Shown piece after piece: positions 5,816 to 14,050 of a DNA stretch of 17,333 nucleotides. The notes under the pieces are model-generated. The model was given only the letters and a program-made list of their open reading frames with translations. It ran no database searches and was not told the DNA's origin. The stretch lies in NCBI GenBank assembly GCA_038227045.1, contig JBBRQD010000112.1, positions 1-17,333 of the forward strand, read 5' to 3'. The DNA is from JANXLS01 sp038227045 (GTDB lineage Bacteria; Planctomycetota; SZUA-567; H5-PLA8). The stretch's first letter is position 1, and the number at the start of each line of letters is the position of its first letter. The translations under genes and the position numbers were made by a program.

Positions 5816-8380
5816 TTACCCCCATGTAATCAAGCTGGGAATAAACGGCGAAGATAGATTCGGGTTCTTCGGCAGCACGCGAATTTCATAACCGAAGCGG
5901 CCAGTCGCCTCGCACGGAATTTCGCCGGAATAGCGGTACGAGCCGTCCGCGCCGTCCACTCGGAACAGGCAGTTCAAGGTCTTCGACGCGCCTTCTTCAA
6001 TTGCGCCCTGATCGTTCAACGGACCATAGTACGCTTGAACGTCGACGTCTTCCGGCCGAATGGGCGCCAGATGGACGCGGGCGCTGAGCCGCATCGTGCC
6101 ACCCGAGTTCAGCCGTTCGGTGCGGTCCGCCGCCACGTCCTCCACGCGAATCTGCGCCCAGCCCGCAAACAGGCTTACTTTCCACTGCCACAATTGTTTC
6201 GCGGCTTGGAGGTTCGCCTCGTTTATTTTCGTCCAGCGCTCGCCGGCTTTGCTGTAGTATTTTTCATAGTAGTCCTGCACCATTCTGAAGGTGCTGAACG
6301 TGCCGGCGGCGGTCATCATCGCGCGCTTCATGCGCCGAATCCATTCGCGCGGCAAGCCATCGGCGCGGCGCTCGTAGAACAGCGGCACGATATGTTTTTC
6401 AAGCAGATCGTAAAGCGCGCGGCTCTCGACGTCGTCCTGGTAATCGAGGTCCGTGTAGTCTTCCCCGCGGCCGATTTCCCAACCGTTCTCGCCGTCGTAG
6501 CCTTCGCACCACCAGCCGTCGAGAATCGAACAATTCAGCACGCCGTTGGCGGCCGCCTTCATGCCCGACGTTCCCGACGCTTCCATCGGCCGGCGCGGCG
6601 TGTTCAGCCAGACATCGACGCCCTGGACCAGATAACGCGCCACGGTGATGTCGTAGTCTTCGAGGAAAATAATGCGGTTCTTGAAGCGCGGATCGCGCGC
6701 GTATTTGTAAATAGCCTGGATGAATTGCTTTCCGGCGCCGTCCTTCGGATGCGCTTTTCCGGCGTACAGAATCTGCACGCGCCGGTCCTTGTCGGAGAGA
6801 ATCTGCGCCAGCCGCTCGGGATCGCGGAACAGCAGCGTGCCGCGCTTGTACGTGGCGAAGCGCCGGGCAAAGCCGATCGTCAACACTTCGGGATCGAGAA
6901 TTTCTTCGGCTTCTTCGACCGACCGCGGCGACGCGCCCGCGCGCCGAAGCTGCATTTTCACACGCTCGCGAGCCCACGTCACCAGCCGCGACCTGCGGCG
7001 CTCGTGAACGCGCCACAATTCGGAATCGGGAACCAGGTCCGGGCCGCGCCACTCTTTGCCCTGCATCCACGCGTCGAGCGACCAGCGCGGGCCGCAATAG
7101 CGCGCGAACAATTCGTCCATCTGATCGGAGACATACGAACGGATGTGGCAGCCGTTGGTGATGTGGCCGATGGGGACTTCGTGAACCGGAACGTCCGGCC
7201 AAACCGGCGACCACATTTTACGCGACACTTCGCCGTGCAGCTTCGAGACGCCGTTGGCGGCGCCCGACGTTCGCAGAGCCAGAATCGTCATCGAAAAATT
7301 TTCGTTTTCGTCATGCGGATTCACGCGCCCGAGAGCGAGGAAAGATTTGCGGTCGATGCGCAGCTTTCCGGGCCATTCGCCGAAATAGCGGTCCATCAGT
7401 TCCGTGCCGAACACTTCGTTGCCTGCGGGCACCGGCGTGTGCGTCGTAAAAATATTTCCGGGGATGCCCGATTCGAGAGCCTCGCGGAATTGCAGGCCTT
7501 TTTCTTCGACCAGAATGCGCATCCGTTCGATCGCCGAGAACCCCGCGTGCCCTTCGTTCATGTGCACGACTTCCGGCTCGCGGCCCAGCGCCCGGAGCGC
7601 GCGCACGCCGCCAACGCCGAGCAGCAATTCCTGCTTGAGGCGGTGTTCGTGGTCGCCGCCGTAAAGCTGATCTGTGATCGCGCGGTCGTCAGCGTTGTTA
7701 CCGTCGATTTTTGTGTCGAGCAGATACAACGGGATTCGGCCCACCTGGACGCGCCAGATTTGCGCCACGACTTTGCGGCCGGGGTAATCCACTGAAATCG
7801 TCAGTGGCTTGCCGTCCTTGCCGATCTCCAGCGCGCATGGAAGATTGTAGAAATCGTTGGGCGCAAGATATTCCTGCTGGAAACCTTCGTGATTCAAATA
7901 CTGGCGGAAGTATCCATTGTAGTAAAACAAGCCGACGCCGACGAGCGGAATGCCCAGCGCGGAGGCTGCTTTGAGATGATCGCCGGCCAACAGACCCAGG
8001 CCGCCCGAGTAAATGGGCAGGCATTCGTGCAAGCCGAATTCGGCGCTGAAATAGGCGATCGATGCGGACCGTTTTCCCGCGGCGAGATGGCTGTGCCAGG
8101 TCTCGGCTTTCATGTACTCGTCGAGATCGGCCTTGACCCGATCCACGATCGCGAGAAATCCGTTGTCCTCGCTGAGCTGCTTAAGCCGCGCCGGGCTGAC
8201 TCGTCCCAGCATGAGAATGGGGTTGTGTCCGCACGATTCCCACGTTTCGCGGCTGATGTCGATGAACAACTGCCGCGCTTCCCGTGTCCAGCTCCACCAC
8301 AAATTGCACGCGATGTCCCGCAAGGCGCTCAAGCGTTCCGGCAACGCCGGGATAACGGTGTACGTGCGAACATTCCTCAT
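5816..8380 (-). CDS. glgP: Alpha-glucan (glycogen) phosphorylase, DUF3417-type
   Basis: This PLP enzyme phosphorolyses alpha-1,4-glucans to glucose 1-phosphate in the cytoplasm. The 854-aa product is of the shorter bacterial/archaeal type, with an N-terminal DUF3417 domain (ALRDIACNLWWSWTREARQLF region, about residues 10-110). It also has AYFSAEFGLHECLPIYSGGLG, HMNEGHAGFSAIE and TTHTPVPAGNE. The PLP-site motif EASGTSGMKAAANG places the Schiff-base lysine at about K608. A later PMEASGTSG context with RRP just before it matches the family. The start ATG at 8380 gives the usual MRNVRTYTV-like beginning; GAGG lies about 12 nt upstream. It is followed at 36 nt by the pcp-like gene, and lies 245 nt downstream of the TauE/SafE gene. 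Its product enters glycolysis through phosphoglucomutase and the isomerase encoded at 12357. Confidence 0.95.
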   Translation of the reverse strand: MRNVRTYTVIPALPERLSALRDIACNLWWSWTREARQLFIDISRETWESCGHNPILMLGRVSPARLKQLSEDNGFLAIVDRVKADLDEYMKAETWHSHLAAGKRSASIAYFSAEFGLHECLPIYSGGLGLLAGDHLKAASALGIPLVGVGLFYYNGYFRQYLNHEGFQQEYLAPNDFYNLPCALEIGKDGKPLTISVDYPGRKVVAQIWRVQVGRIPLYLLDTKIDGNNADDRAITDQLYGGDHEHRLKQELLLGVGGVRALRALGREPEVVHMNEGHAGFSAIERMRILVEEKGLQFREALESGIPGNIFTTHTPVPAGNEVFGTELMDRYFGEWPGKLRIDRKSFLALGRVNPHDENENFSMTILALRTSGAANGVSKLHGEVSRKMWSPVWPDVPVHEVPIGHITNGCHIRSYVSDQMDELFARYCGPRWSLDAWMQGKEWRGPDLVPDSELWRVHERRRSRLVTWARERVKMQLRRAGASPRSVEEAEEILDPEVLTIGFARRFATYKRGTLLFRDPERLAQILSDKDRRVQILYAGKAHPKDGAGKQFIQAIYKYARDPRFKNRIIFLEDYDITVARYLVQGVDVWLNTPRRPMEASGTSGMKAAANGVLNCSILDGWWCEGYDGENGWEIGRGEDYTDLDYQDDVESRALYDLLEKHIVPLFYERRADGLPREWIRRMKRAMMTAAGTFSTFRMVQDYYEKYYSKAGERWTKINEANLQAAKQLWQWKVSLFAGWAQIRVEDVAADRTERLNSGGTMRLSARVHLAPIRPEDVDVQAYYGPLNDQGAIEEGASKTLNCLFRVDGADGSYRYSGEIPCEATGRFGYEIRVLPKNPNLSSPFIPSLITWG

Positions 8381-8625
8381 GGAGCGAGAATCCTCATTTT
8401 ATAAAGAACGAAAGCGTCGAATGAATCCACGCTTTCTAACACGAGCAATGCCAAATTCGAACGCAAGGAGTGTATTTCTTACTTTAATGTGGAGCGCGGT
8501 CAATCGAAATTACAATTCCGAGAAAATGCAAATCAGCACACTGCACAATTTGTTACAGAGTGTATCGAAGCGAGGGAATACTGGTCAAAAGGAGTGCAGA
8601 AGGAAGTAGGACTCATCCTTTCCGT
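8381..8625. other. Intergenic spacer, no gene seen
   Basis: This spacer is visibly more AT-rich than its neighbours and lies upstream of glgP. A TATAAA-like string close to the glgP start on the minus strand (around 8398-8403) could be a -10 box, but no matching -35 is convincing. Short plus-strand open frames here run on into the TauE/SafE gene in antisense and are not supported. Confidence 0.4.
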
Positions 8626-9414
8626 CTATCTCACCAACCAGACCGCAGCAATTGCCGTAAATGCCAGACACAAGCTTTCGAACAAGGCCTGGTTGATCCA
8701 TTTAATAATCGCCCAGCCCACAAACGCGCCAAACAGCGAAAAAGGAATGAATTGAAGATCTACTCGAAACGTCTCGGCGTTGATCATGCCGATATAGATC
8801 ATGAAAGGCACTTTGAAACAATTGAGCACCAGAAAGAAGCACGAACAGGTGCCGATGAACTGCATTTTCGGCAGTTTCATGCGCATCAGATACAGGATCA
8901 TGATAGGTCCGGCCGCGTTGGCAATCATCGTGGTGAAACCGGAAATGATTCCGACGACGATTTCAAATCCCAGCCCGTGCGTATCGTCCGATTCTGATTC
9001 GACGGGGCGTTTGCGCAGCCAGCGCCACCAGACCGACAGGGCCACGAGCGCGATCAACGTCCAGCCGATGATGTGGTTGAACGTTTTCGGCGCGCTGTCT
9101 TTGTGTTCAGGCGTATTGATCATCGACATGATCCAGCAGCCGAGAAAGATGCCGATCGCCGCCCACGGAAACATGCGCAGCATTTTCGGCCAGACGGCGA
9201 GCCTGTAATAAGCGAATCCCGCAACGAAATCCGCGGCAATCAACAGCGGCAGCGCAAGGCCCGGCGAACGTTCGAAGACCAGGGCGAAGAGCGCCACGCC
9301 CAGAATGCCGACACCGGGAATGCCTGTCTTGGACAACCCAAAGCCGAACGAACCAAGCGCGGCGAGGCACCAGAAAAGAGTAGGGATCTGCGTCGGATTC
9401 CAGAATTCATGCAT
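8626..9414 (-). CDS. TauE/SafE family membrane permease
   Basis: The 262-aa product is an integral inner-membrane protein with about seven to eight hydrophobic segments. These include LFWCLAALGSFGFGLSKTGIPGVGILGVALFALVF near the N-terminus, then TLIALVALSVWW, VVGIISGFTTMIANAAGPIMILYL and FIPFSLFGAFVGWAII. The two repeats around G-x-G-L/S-K-T-G-I-P and G-F-T-T-M-I-A-N-A-A-G-P are the TauE/SafE (DUF81) signature, a family that exports sulfite, sulfoacetate and other organic anions. The substrate is not readable. Start ATG 9414 has no strong ribosome-binding site, but the first transmembrane repeat fits it. A 245-nt spacer separates it from glgP downstream; this spacer is AT-richer than its surroundings and holds no convincing gene. 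Confidence 0.9.
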   Translation of the reverse strand: MHEFWNPTQIPTLFWCLAALGSFGFGLSKTGIPGVGILGVALFALVFERSPGLALPLLIAADFVAGFAYYRLAVWPKMLRMFPWAAIGIFLGCWIMSMINTPEHKDSAPKTFNHIIGWTLIALVALSVWWRWLRKRPVESESDDTHGLGFEIVVGIISGFTTMIANAAGPIMILYLMRMKLPKMQFIGTCSCFFLVLNCFKVPFMIYIGMINAETFRVDLQFIPFSLFGAFVGWAIIKWINQALFESLCLAFTAIAAVWLVR

Positions 9415-9462
9415 GAATGCAGGAGCTTAACATCATGGAACGCCGCACGCAAAGCCGTTCCA

Positions 9463-9512
9463 ATTGTGGTGCAGGCTTCCAGCCTGCGCAGGCTGGATGC
9501 CCGTGCCACAAT
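9463..9512. repeat. 50-bp REP-like palindrome
   Basis: Two contiguous 25-nt arms (9463-9487 and 9488-9512) are inverted copies matching at 21 of 25 positions. The outer ends ATTGTGG and CCACAAT match perfectly. The left arm itself contains a smaller hairpin, GCAGGCT-TCC-AGCCTGC (9471-9487). GC-rich elements like this, which translate as spurious AGFQPAQAG-type peptides, are common intergenic repeats in PVC and related genomes. It lies upstream of the sugar kinase gene. Confidence 0.75.
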
Positions 9513-9586
9513 TTTTCACTTCATTTCACACGTTTTCAAGGCATAGTGTCGCCTGTCAATCGCCCACTAAACTCAAGGATTCCCCA

Positions 9587-10624
9587 ATGCCTCACGATCT
9601 CGTCACGTTCGGCGAAGCGATGCTGCGCTTCGTTCCTCAAAACGATCTCCGCACCGAACAGGCTCAGGCCTTCAATGTCACCGTCGGCGGCGGCGAACTG
9701 AATGTCGCCGTCTGCGTCTCGCGGCTCGGGTTTTCATCGGCGTGGGTGAGCCGCCTGCCGGACAACGCACTGGGCCGGCTGCTGCTGGGAAAAGTGCGCG
9801 AACAGCGCGTCGACGATACGCATGTCGCGCTGACTAAAGAGGGGCGTTGCGGGCTTTATTTTCTCGAACCGGGCGCCAGCCCGCGCCCGTCCGCGGTGTT
9901 GTACGACCGCGCCGGCAGTTCGATCAGCCTGATCAAGCCCGGTGATGTGAATTGGAAAAAAGTCTTCGACGGTGTCAAGCGCTTCCACATCTCCGGGATC
10001 ACCCCCGCCCTCTCCAAAAGCGCGGCGGAGACGACGCTCGAATCGCTCAAGGCCGCGAAAGCCGCGGGCGTAGCCGTCAGTTACGATTTGAATTACCGCT
10101 CGAAACTCTGGACGCCGGCCGAAGCCCGCGCGTGCCAGGAACCGCTGATGCAATACGTCGATCTGCTCATTACGACGGAGGAAGACACGAAGGTCGTTTT
10201 CGGCATCGAAGCGCACAAGGCAGGCGACGAAAAATTTGAGAACGTCGAAGCCGCCGGATATCAAGACGTGGCGACGCAGCTCGTCGATAAATTCAAATTC
10301 AGCGGCGTGGCCATCACGCTGCGCCAGAACAAATCGGTCTGGTTCAACGATTGGTGGGGGCTGTATTACGACGCGGCGACGAAGAAGTTTTTCGAAGCGC
10401 CCAAGTACCAGCTCGAAATCATCGACCGCGTCGGAGCGGGCGACAGTTTCGCCGGCGGTCTGTTGAGCGCCCTGCTGATCAAGCCCGGCGATTACGATCA
10501 CGCGATCCGCTTCGCCGTCGCAACCAGCGCGTTGAAGCACACGCTCCCCGGCGATTTCGCCATTGTCTCGCGCAGCGAAGTGGAGACTCTGATGAAGGGC
10601 GGCGGGTTGAGGATCGTGCGATGA
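9587..10624 (+). CDS. PfkB-family sugar kinase, 2-keto-3-deoxygluconate kinase-like
   Basis: KdgK phosphorylates 2-keto-3-deoxygluconate with ATP to KDPG, which an aldolase then splits. The 345-aa product shows the PfkB ribokinase fold: FGEAMLRFVP (8-17), substrate-side VGGGELNVAV (33-42), and DLNYRSKLW (167-175), which is typical of KdgK. The ATP-site and catalytic-base motif DRVGAGDSFAGG (280-291) contains D286. The C-terminal SALKHTLPGDF (314-324) is also KdgK-like. Substrate specificity within PfkB proteins is hard to read, so other keto-sugar acids are possible. The start at 9587 is chosen because AAGGA lies 7 nt upstream and the protein then begins MPHDLVTFGE. An earlier ATG at 9464 would lie inside the palindromic repeat. 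It is followed by the SDR gene after a 151-nt gap filled by a REPIN-like element. Confidence 0.85.
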   Translation: MPHDLVTFGEAMLRFVPQNDLRTEQAQAFNVTVGGGELNVAVCVSRLGFSSAWVSRLPDNALGRLLLGKVREQRVDDTHVALTKEGRCGLYFLEPGASPRPSAVLYDRAGSSISLIKPGDVNWKKVFDGVKRFHISGITPALSKSAAETTLESLKAAKAAGVAVSYDLNYRSKLWTPAEARACQEPLMQYVDLLITTEEDTKVVFGIEAHKAGDEKFENVEAAGYQDVATQLVDKFKFSGVAITLRQNKSVWFNDWWGLYYDAATKKFFEAPKYQLEIIDRVGAGDSFAGGLLSALLIKPGDYDHAIRFAVATSALKHTLPGDFAIVSRSEVETLMKGGGLRIVR

Positions 10625-10628
10625 CGCC

Positions 10629-10749
10629 GGGTGCCACGGAGCAGTACTCTGCTACGTGCTGAGGCTTGCATTATTCAGCTTGATAGAAACGAATTAACTG
10701 AAATTCGTATCCGCAACAGCACGGAGCAGGGTACTGCTCCGTGGCACCC
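10629..10749. repeat. REPIN-like inverted doublet of palindromic units
   Basis: Two 33-nt units (10629-10661 and 10717-10749) are inverted copies with 31 of 33 matches; the outer 19 nt match perfectly. Each unit folds on its own: CACGGAGCAG (10635-10644) pairs with 10649-10658 with one mismatch around TACT, and 10720-10729 pairs perfectly with 10734-10743 around GGTA. A 55-nt spacer separates them. This is the architecture of a REP doublet (REPIN), mobile elements moved by RAYT transposases. No RAYT gene is in the window. The element fills nearly all of the gap between the kinase and SDR genes. Confidence 0.75.
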
Positions 10750-10775
10750 AAACACACCTTTGAATCGAGACACCC

Positions 10776-11561
10776 ATGCGCTTCGCGACCCCTTATGTTT
10801 GCATCGTTACCGGCGGCACTTCTGGTATCGGCGCGGGATGCGTCCGTTTATTCGCGAAGGAAGGGGCACACGTCGTATTTTGCGCGCCGGGCGCGGATCA
10901 AGGCAAGCCGCTTGAAGCCGAATTGAACGCCGCGAGACCCAATGCCGCGCTGTACGTTCCCTGCGACATGACCAAGCCCGACCAAATCGAACGGCTCATC
11001 GCAAGCACCGTTGGAAAATTCGGGCGCATCGATTGCCTGATCAACAACGCTGGCTGGCATCCGCCGCACAAGACAATCGACGATTTTTCAATCGACGAAT
11101 TTCGTGCGCTGATCGATCTGAATCTCATCGGCGTATTCGCGGCCTGCAAATACGCGCTGCCGCATCTGCGAAAAACGCGCGGCGCGATCGTCAACATTTC
11201 GAGCCTCACCGCCGTCATCGGACAGTTGCACGCCACGACATACGTCGCAACAAAAGGCGCGGTAACAGCGCTCACCAAAGCGCTGGCCATCGACGAAGCG
11301 GCTCACGGCGTCCGCGTGAACGCAGTTTCGCCGGGCAATATCTACACGCCGTTGTGGCAGCAAGCCATCGACGCCGCTCCGGATCCGGAAAAATGCCGCA
11401 AAGACGGCGACAACGCACAGCTCCTCGGCCGCATGGGCACCATGGAAGAGACCGCAAAGCTCTGCCTCTTTCTTGCGGCAGACGCGACGTTCACGACCGG
11501 TGTCGATCATTATTTGACCGGAGGCGCGGAATTGGCGTATGGTCGGAAGACGCAGGTGTGA
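10776..11561 (+). CDS. SDR oxidoreductase, HSD17B14 / L-fucose dehydrogenase-like
   Basis: This is a classical short-chain dehydrogenase of 261 aa. It has the NAD-binding motif TGGTSGIG (12-19), D64 in the CDMT segment, NNAG (90-93) and the catalytic tetrad N116, S143, Y156, K160. Beyond the generic fold it closely resembles human HSD17B14, recalled from memory: NNAGWHPP, LNLIGVF, ALPHLRKT, YVATKGAVTALTKALAIDE, SPGNIYTPLW, LGRMG and a final TGGAELAYG. HSD17B14 was originally named a hydroxysteroid dehydrogenase but is known to oxidise L-fucose. A sugar dehydrogenase making an aldonolactone therefore fits well beside the KdgK-like kinase. The substrate is inferred. ATG 10776 lacks a strong ribosome-binding site; the REPIN-like repeat ends 26 nt upstream. 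Confidence 0.85.
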   Translation: MRFATPYVCIVTGGTSGIGAGCVRLFAKEGAHVVFCAPGADQGKPLEAELNAARPNAALYVPCDMTKPDQIERLIASTVGKFGRIDCLINNAGWHPPHKTIDDFSIDEFRALIDLNLIGVFAACKYALPHLRKTRGAIVNISSLTAVIGQLHATTYVATKGAVTALTKALAIDEAAHGVRVNAVSPGNIYTPLWQQAIDAAPDPEKCRKDGDNAQLLGRMGTMEETAKLCLFLAADATFTTGVDHYLTGGAELAYGRKTQV

Positions 11562-11616
11562 GAAATTTGCGATGCGTTTTCCGCGCGGTGCTTTGCGTTT
11601 ATGGTAGACTTCACAC

Positions 11617-12243
11617 ATGGATACAGCAGTCCAACAGTTGCCTGAGAATACTGTCTATGCGATCGCCGCGCAGTTGATTGGAATTCAACACGCCGTGGCG
11701 GAAACATTTGGAGGACGCAAAGTGGACGCCGACCCGCGAGCCCTGTCCAATGCCGTTGCTCAAATTCGATCCATTCTTCGTTCAATTGATGGTGCATACG
11801 GCGTGATTATTGGGGGCTTGGCGGTTCAGAATCTAGGTTATGAGCGTTATACGAGCGACGTAGACTTAGTGGTCGACTCTGAGCATTTTGACGAAGTTCT
11901 TGCCAAATTGCGGGAGAATGATTTTGTCATTCAGAATGACTTTTCGCTCAAAAATTGGCAATCGGGCGCGAAACTCGATTTGCTTAAAGAAGGCACTCTT
12001 TTGAAACACGCGCGTATCCCATTGCCGCACCCGAGCCTCTTGGGAAAGAGTGGTTGGTTTGCAACTCTACCGGCTCTGATACAACTAAAGCTTCAGACCC
12101 CGCGAATGCAGGACAAAGCCGATATCGTCGAACTTTTAAAGCGGCACATGAGCGAAGCCGACACAATCACCAACTCTCTCGCCCCGGAATTTCGCGGCGA
12201 ATTCAATGTACTGCTGGAACAAGCCCGCAGCGAATTGGCTTGA
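11617..12243 (+). CDS. Stand-alone nucleotidyltransferase-fold protein (AbiEii/MNT-like)
   Basis: The 208-aa product has the nucleotidyltransferase signature IIGGLAVQNLGYERYTSDVDLVV: G66-G67 followed by the metal-binding pair D81 and D83. A third acidic residue is likely D121 in AKLDLL. Near the C-terminus, LIQLKLQTPRMQDKADIVELL is the typical closing segment of AbiEii-like and related small nucleotidyltransferase-fold proteins. Such proteins serve as toxins, antitoxins or unknown enzymes. No partner gene flanks it, so a toxin-antitoxin pair is not supported. Base and codon use looks less GC-biased than its neighbours (for example CTA, TTA and GTA codons), which may signal later arrival. There is no ribosome-binding site before ATG 11617; a TAGACT string ends 6 nt upstream, which could indicate a leaderless transcript. 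Confidence 0.7.
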   Translation: MDTAVQQLPENTVYAIAAQLIGIQHAVAETFGGRKVDADPRALSNAVAQIRSILRSIDGAYGVIIGGLAVQNLGYERYTSDVDLVVDSEHFDEVLAKLRENDFVIQNDFSLKNWQSGAKLDLLKEGTLLKHARIPLPHPSLLGKSGWFATLPALIQLKLQTPRMQDKADIVELLKRHMSEADTITNSLAPEFRGEFNVLLEQARSELA

Positions 12244-12356
12244 CTATTGTCACCGTTTTTAAAGTTTCTGTTTCCCGGTTGCACCATCGCCCCTTCTCCG
12301 GTAATTTCAACGCCGGTTTTTCCCGTCCCTCACCTTCTTCAGGAGGCATTCGACTT

Positions 12357-13964
12357 ATGAGCGATCTAGCGTTGTGGGCTCGTTTCAAGCAGTATTATCT
12401 CAACTGCGAATCGGTTGGCGTCGCGCTCGACATCAGCCGCATGAATTTTTCCGATACGTTCTTTGGCGAGATGGAGCCGAAGATTCAAGCCGCCTTTGTA
12501 TCGATGGACAAGCTCGTCGCCGGCGCGATTGCCAATCCCGATGAAAACCGCATGGTCGGCCATTACTGGCTGCGCGATTCGTCCAAAGCGCCGAATGCCG
12601 ATCTAAAGAAGGAAATCGATTCGTGCCTGGCGGGCATCAAGAAATTCTCGAGCGATGTTCATTCCGGCGCGATCAAGCCCGAGAAGGCTCCACTCTTTAA
12701 GAATGTGCTCGTGATCGGAATCGGCGGTTCCGCACTTGGACCGCAGTTCGTCGCCAAAGCGCTCGGTTCGCCGACGGCCGACAAGCTCACCCCGTACTTC
12801 TTCGACAACACCGATCCCGAAGGCATGGATATCGTGCTGGCGAAAATCGGCGGCGGTTTGAAAGAGACCATCGCGATCGTCATTTCGAAGTCCGGCGGCA
12901 CGGCCGAAACGCGCAACGGCATGGAAGAAGCACGCGCCGCCTACGAAGCGGCGGGACTGACGTTCGGCAAGCACGCCGTGGCCGTCACGCAGGCCGGCAG
13001 CAAACTCGACAAGTACGCGGTCGCAAACAATTTCCTCACGCGCTTCCCGATGTGGGACTGGGTCGGCGGCCGCACCTCGGAACTCTCCGCGGTCGGGCTG
13101 CTGCCCGCCGCGCTGCAAGGACTGGACATTCAAGGCATGCTCGACGGCGCGAAAGCGATGGATGCCGTCACCAGCGTCAAAACCACGCTGAAGAATCCCG
13201 CCGCTCTGTTGTCGCTGATGTGGCACCACGCTGGAAAAGGCAAGGGCCTCAAGGACATGGTCATTCTGCCGTACAAAGACCGCCTCGAATTGTTCAGCAA
13301 ATATTTACAGCAGCTCGTCATGGAATCGCTGGGCAAGGAGAAGGATCTCGACGGCAAGGTTGTGCATCAGGGCATCGCGGTTTACGGCAACAAAGGTTCG
13401 ACCGATCAACACGCGTACGTTCAGCAGTTGCGCGACGGCGTCAATAATTTCTTCGTAACGTTCATCGAAGTGCTGCATGATCGCAACAGCAAGTCGATCG
13501 AAGTCGAACCCGGCGCGACCAGCGGCGATTTCCTGAACGGTTTCCACCAGGGCACGCGCAAGGCGTTGCATGAAAGCAACCGCGAAAACATCACTATCAC
13601 GGTAAACCAGGCCAACCCCGAAACCGTCGGCAAGCTGATCGCGCTCTACGAACGCGCCGTCGGATTCTACGGAACGCTGGTCAACACCAACGCCTACCAT
13701 CAGCCGGGCGTGGAAGCCGGAAAGAAAGCCGCCGAAGCGGTGCTGTACGTGCAGCGCGAAGCGGTCAAAGTCTTGACTGCGCATAAGGGGAAAGCGCTGG
13801 GAGTCGATGAAATCGCCGCCGGTATCGCCCCGAATGCATCGCTCGTCCCGGACCCGAAGTCGGCTGTCGAAACGGTCTTCAAGACGCTTCGCCATCTGGC
13901 CGCGAACAAGAAAGTGCATCTCGAAAAAGGCGCGTCGATTTTCGACGACAAGTACTCGGTGTGA
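12357..13964 (+). CDS. pgi: Glucose-6-phosphate isomerase, long form
   Basis: This enzyme interconverts glucose 6-phosphate and fructose 6-phosphate in the cytoplasm. The 535-aa product has the SIS fold motifs VIGIGGSALGPQ (119-130), phosphate-binding SKSGGTAET (178-186), GGRTSELSAVG (237-247), MESLGK (322-327, catalytic E323 by position) and GNKGSTDQHAYVQQL (344-358, with H352). TNAYHQPGVEAGKKAAEAV lies near residue 455. About 70 residues follow, including KGKALGVDEIAAGI, a winged-helix-like tail seen in some long bacterial isomerases. The start at 12357 has AGGAGG 10 nt upstream and is preferred over an open frame running back into the preceding gene. Its 113-nt upstream gap could hold a promoter, for example TTGTCA at 12247-12252, but no good -10 follows. 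Confidence 0.95.
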   Translation: MSDLALWARFKQYYLNCESVGVALDISRMNFSDTFFGEMEPKIQAAFVSMDKLVAGAIANPDENRMVGHYWLRDSSKAPNADLKKEIDSCLAGIKKFSSDVHSGAIKPEKAPLFKNVLVIGIGGSALGPQFVAKALGSPTADKLTPYFFDNTDPEGMDIVLAKIGGGLKETIAIVISKSGGTAETRNGMEEARAAYEAAGLTFGKHAVAVTQAGSKLDKYAVANNFLTRFPMWDWVGGRTSELSAVGLLPAALQGLDIQGMLDGAKAMDAVTSVKTTLKNPAALLSLMWHHAGKGKGLKDMVILPYKDRLELFSKYLQQLVMESLGKEKDLDGKVVHQGIAVYGNKGSTDQHAYVQQLRDGVNNFFVTFIEVLHDRNSKSIEVEPGATSGDFLNGFHQGTRKALHESNRENITITVNQANPETVGKLIALYERAVGFYGTLVNTNAYHQPGVEAGKKAAEAVLYVQREAVKVLTAHKGKALGVDEIAAGIAPNASLVPDPKSAVETVFKTLRHLAANKKVHLEKGASIFDDKYSV

Positions 13965-13970
13965 TGAAAA

Positions 13971-14048
13971 CGGTTGAAGGTTAACCGGTTGAAGGTTGAA
14001 AGTTATTGCGTTGCGATTTCAACTTTCAACTTTTTAACTTTCAACGTT
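13971..14048. terminator. Bidirectional terminator region with repeated GGTTGAAGGTT / AACTTTCAAC
   Basis: Between the convergent pgi and truA genes, GTTGAAAGTT (13995-14004) pairs with AACTTTCAAC (14021-14030), followed by TTTTT. The same arm is repeated at 14036-14045, followed by a second T run. GGTTGAAGGTT occurs twice on the left side. The hairpins can end transcription of pgi and, on the minus strand, truA. Confidence 0.65.
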
Positions 14049-14050
14049 TT

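Noticed and set aside
6035..7795. 586-codon plus-strand open frame
   Set aside because: It is antisense to glgP, whose protein is unambiguous; long antisense frames are expected at this GC content and the translation resembles no family.
8489..8755. Small plus-strand gene starting in the glgP-TauE spacer
   Set aside because: It runs into the TauE/SafE gene in antisense, lacks a ribosome-binding site and has no recognisable motif.
10629..10749. CRISPR repeat
   Set aside because: There are only two copies in inverted orientation with one spacer and no cas genes, which fits a REPIN and not an array.
11617..12243. AbiEii-type toxin-antitoxin system
   Set aside because: No adjacent AbiEi-like or HEPN partner gene is present, so only the fold is claimed.
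12054..12356. N-terminal extension of the isomerase frame
   Set aside because: It overlaps the preceding nucleotidyltransferase gene, and the AGGAGG site points to the start at 12357.
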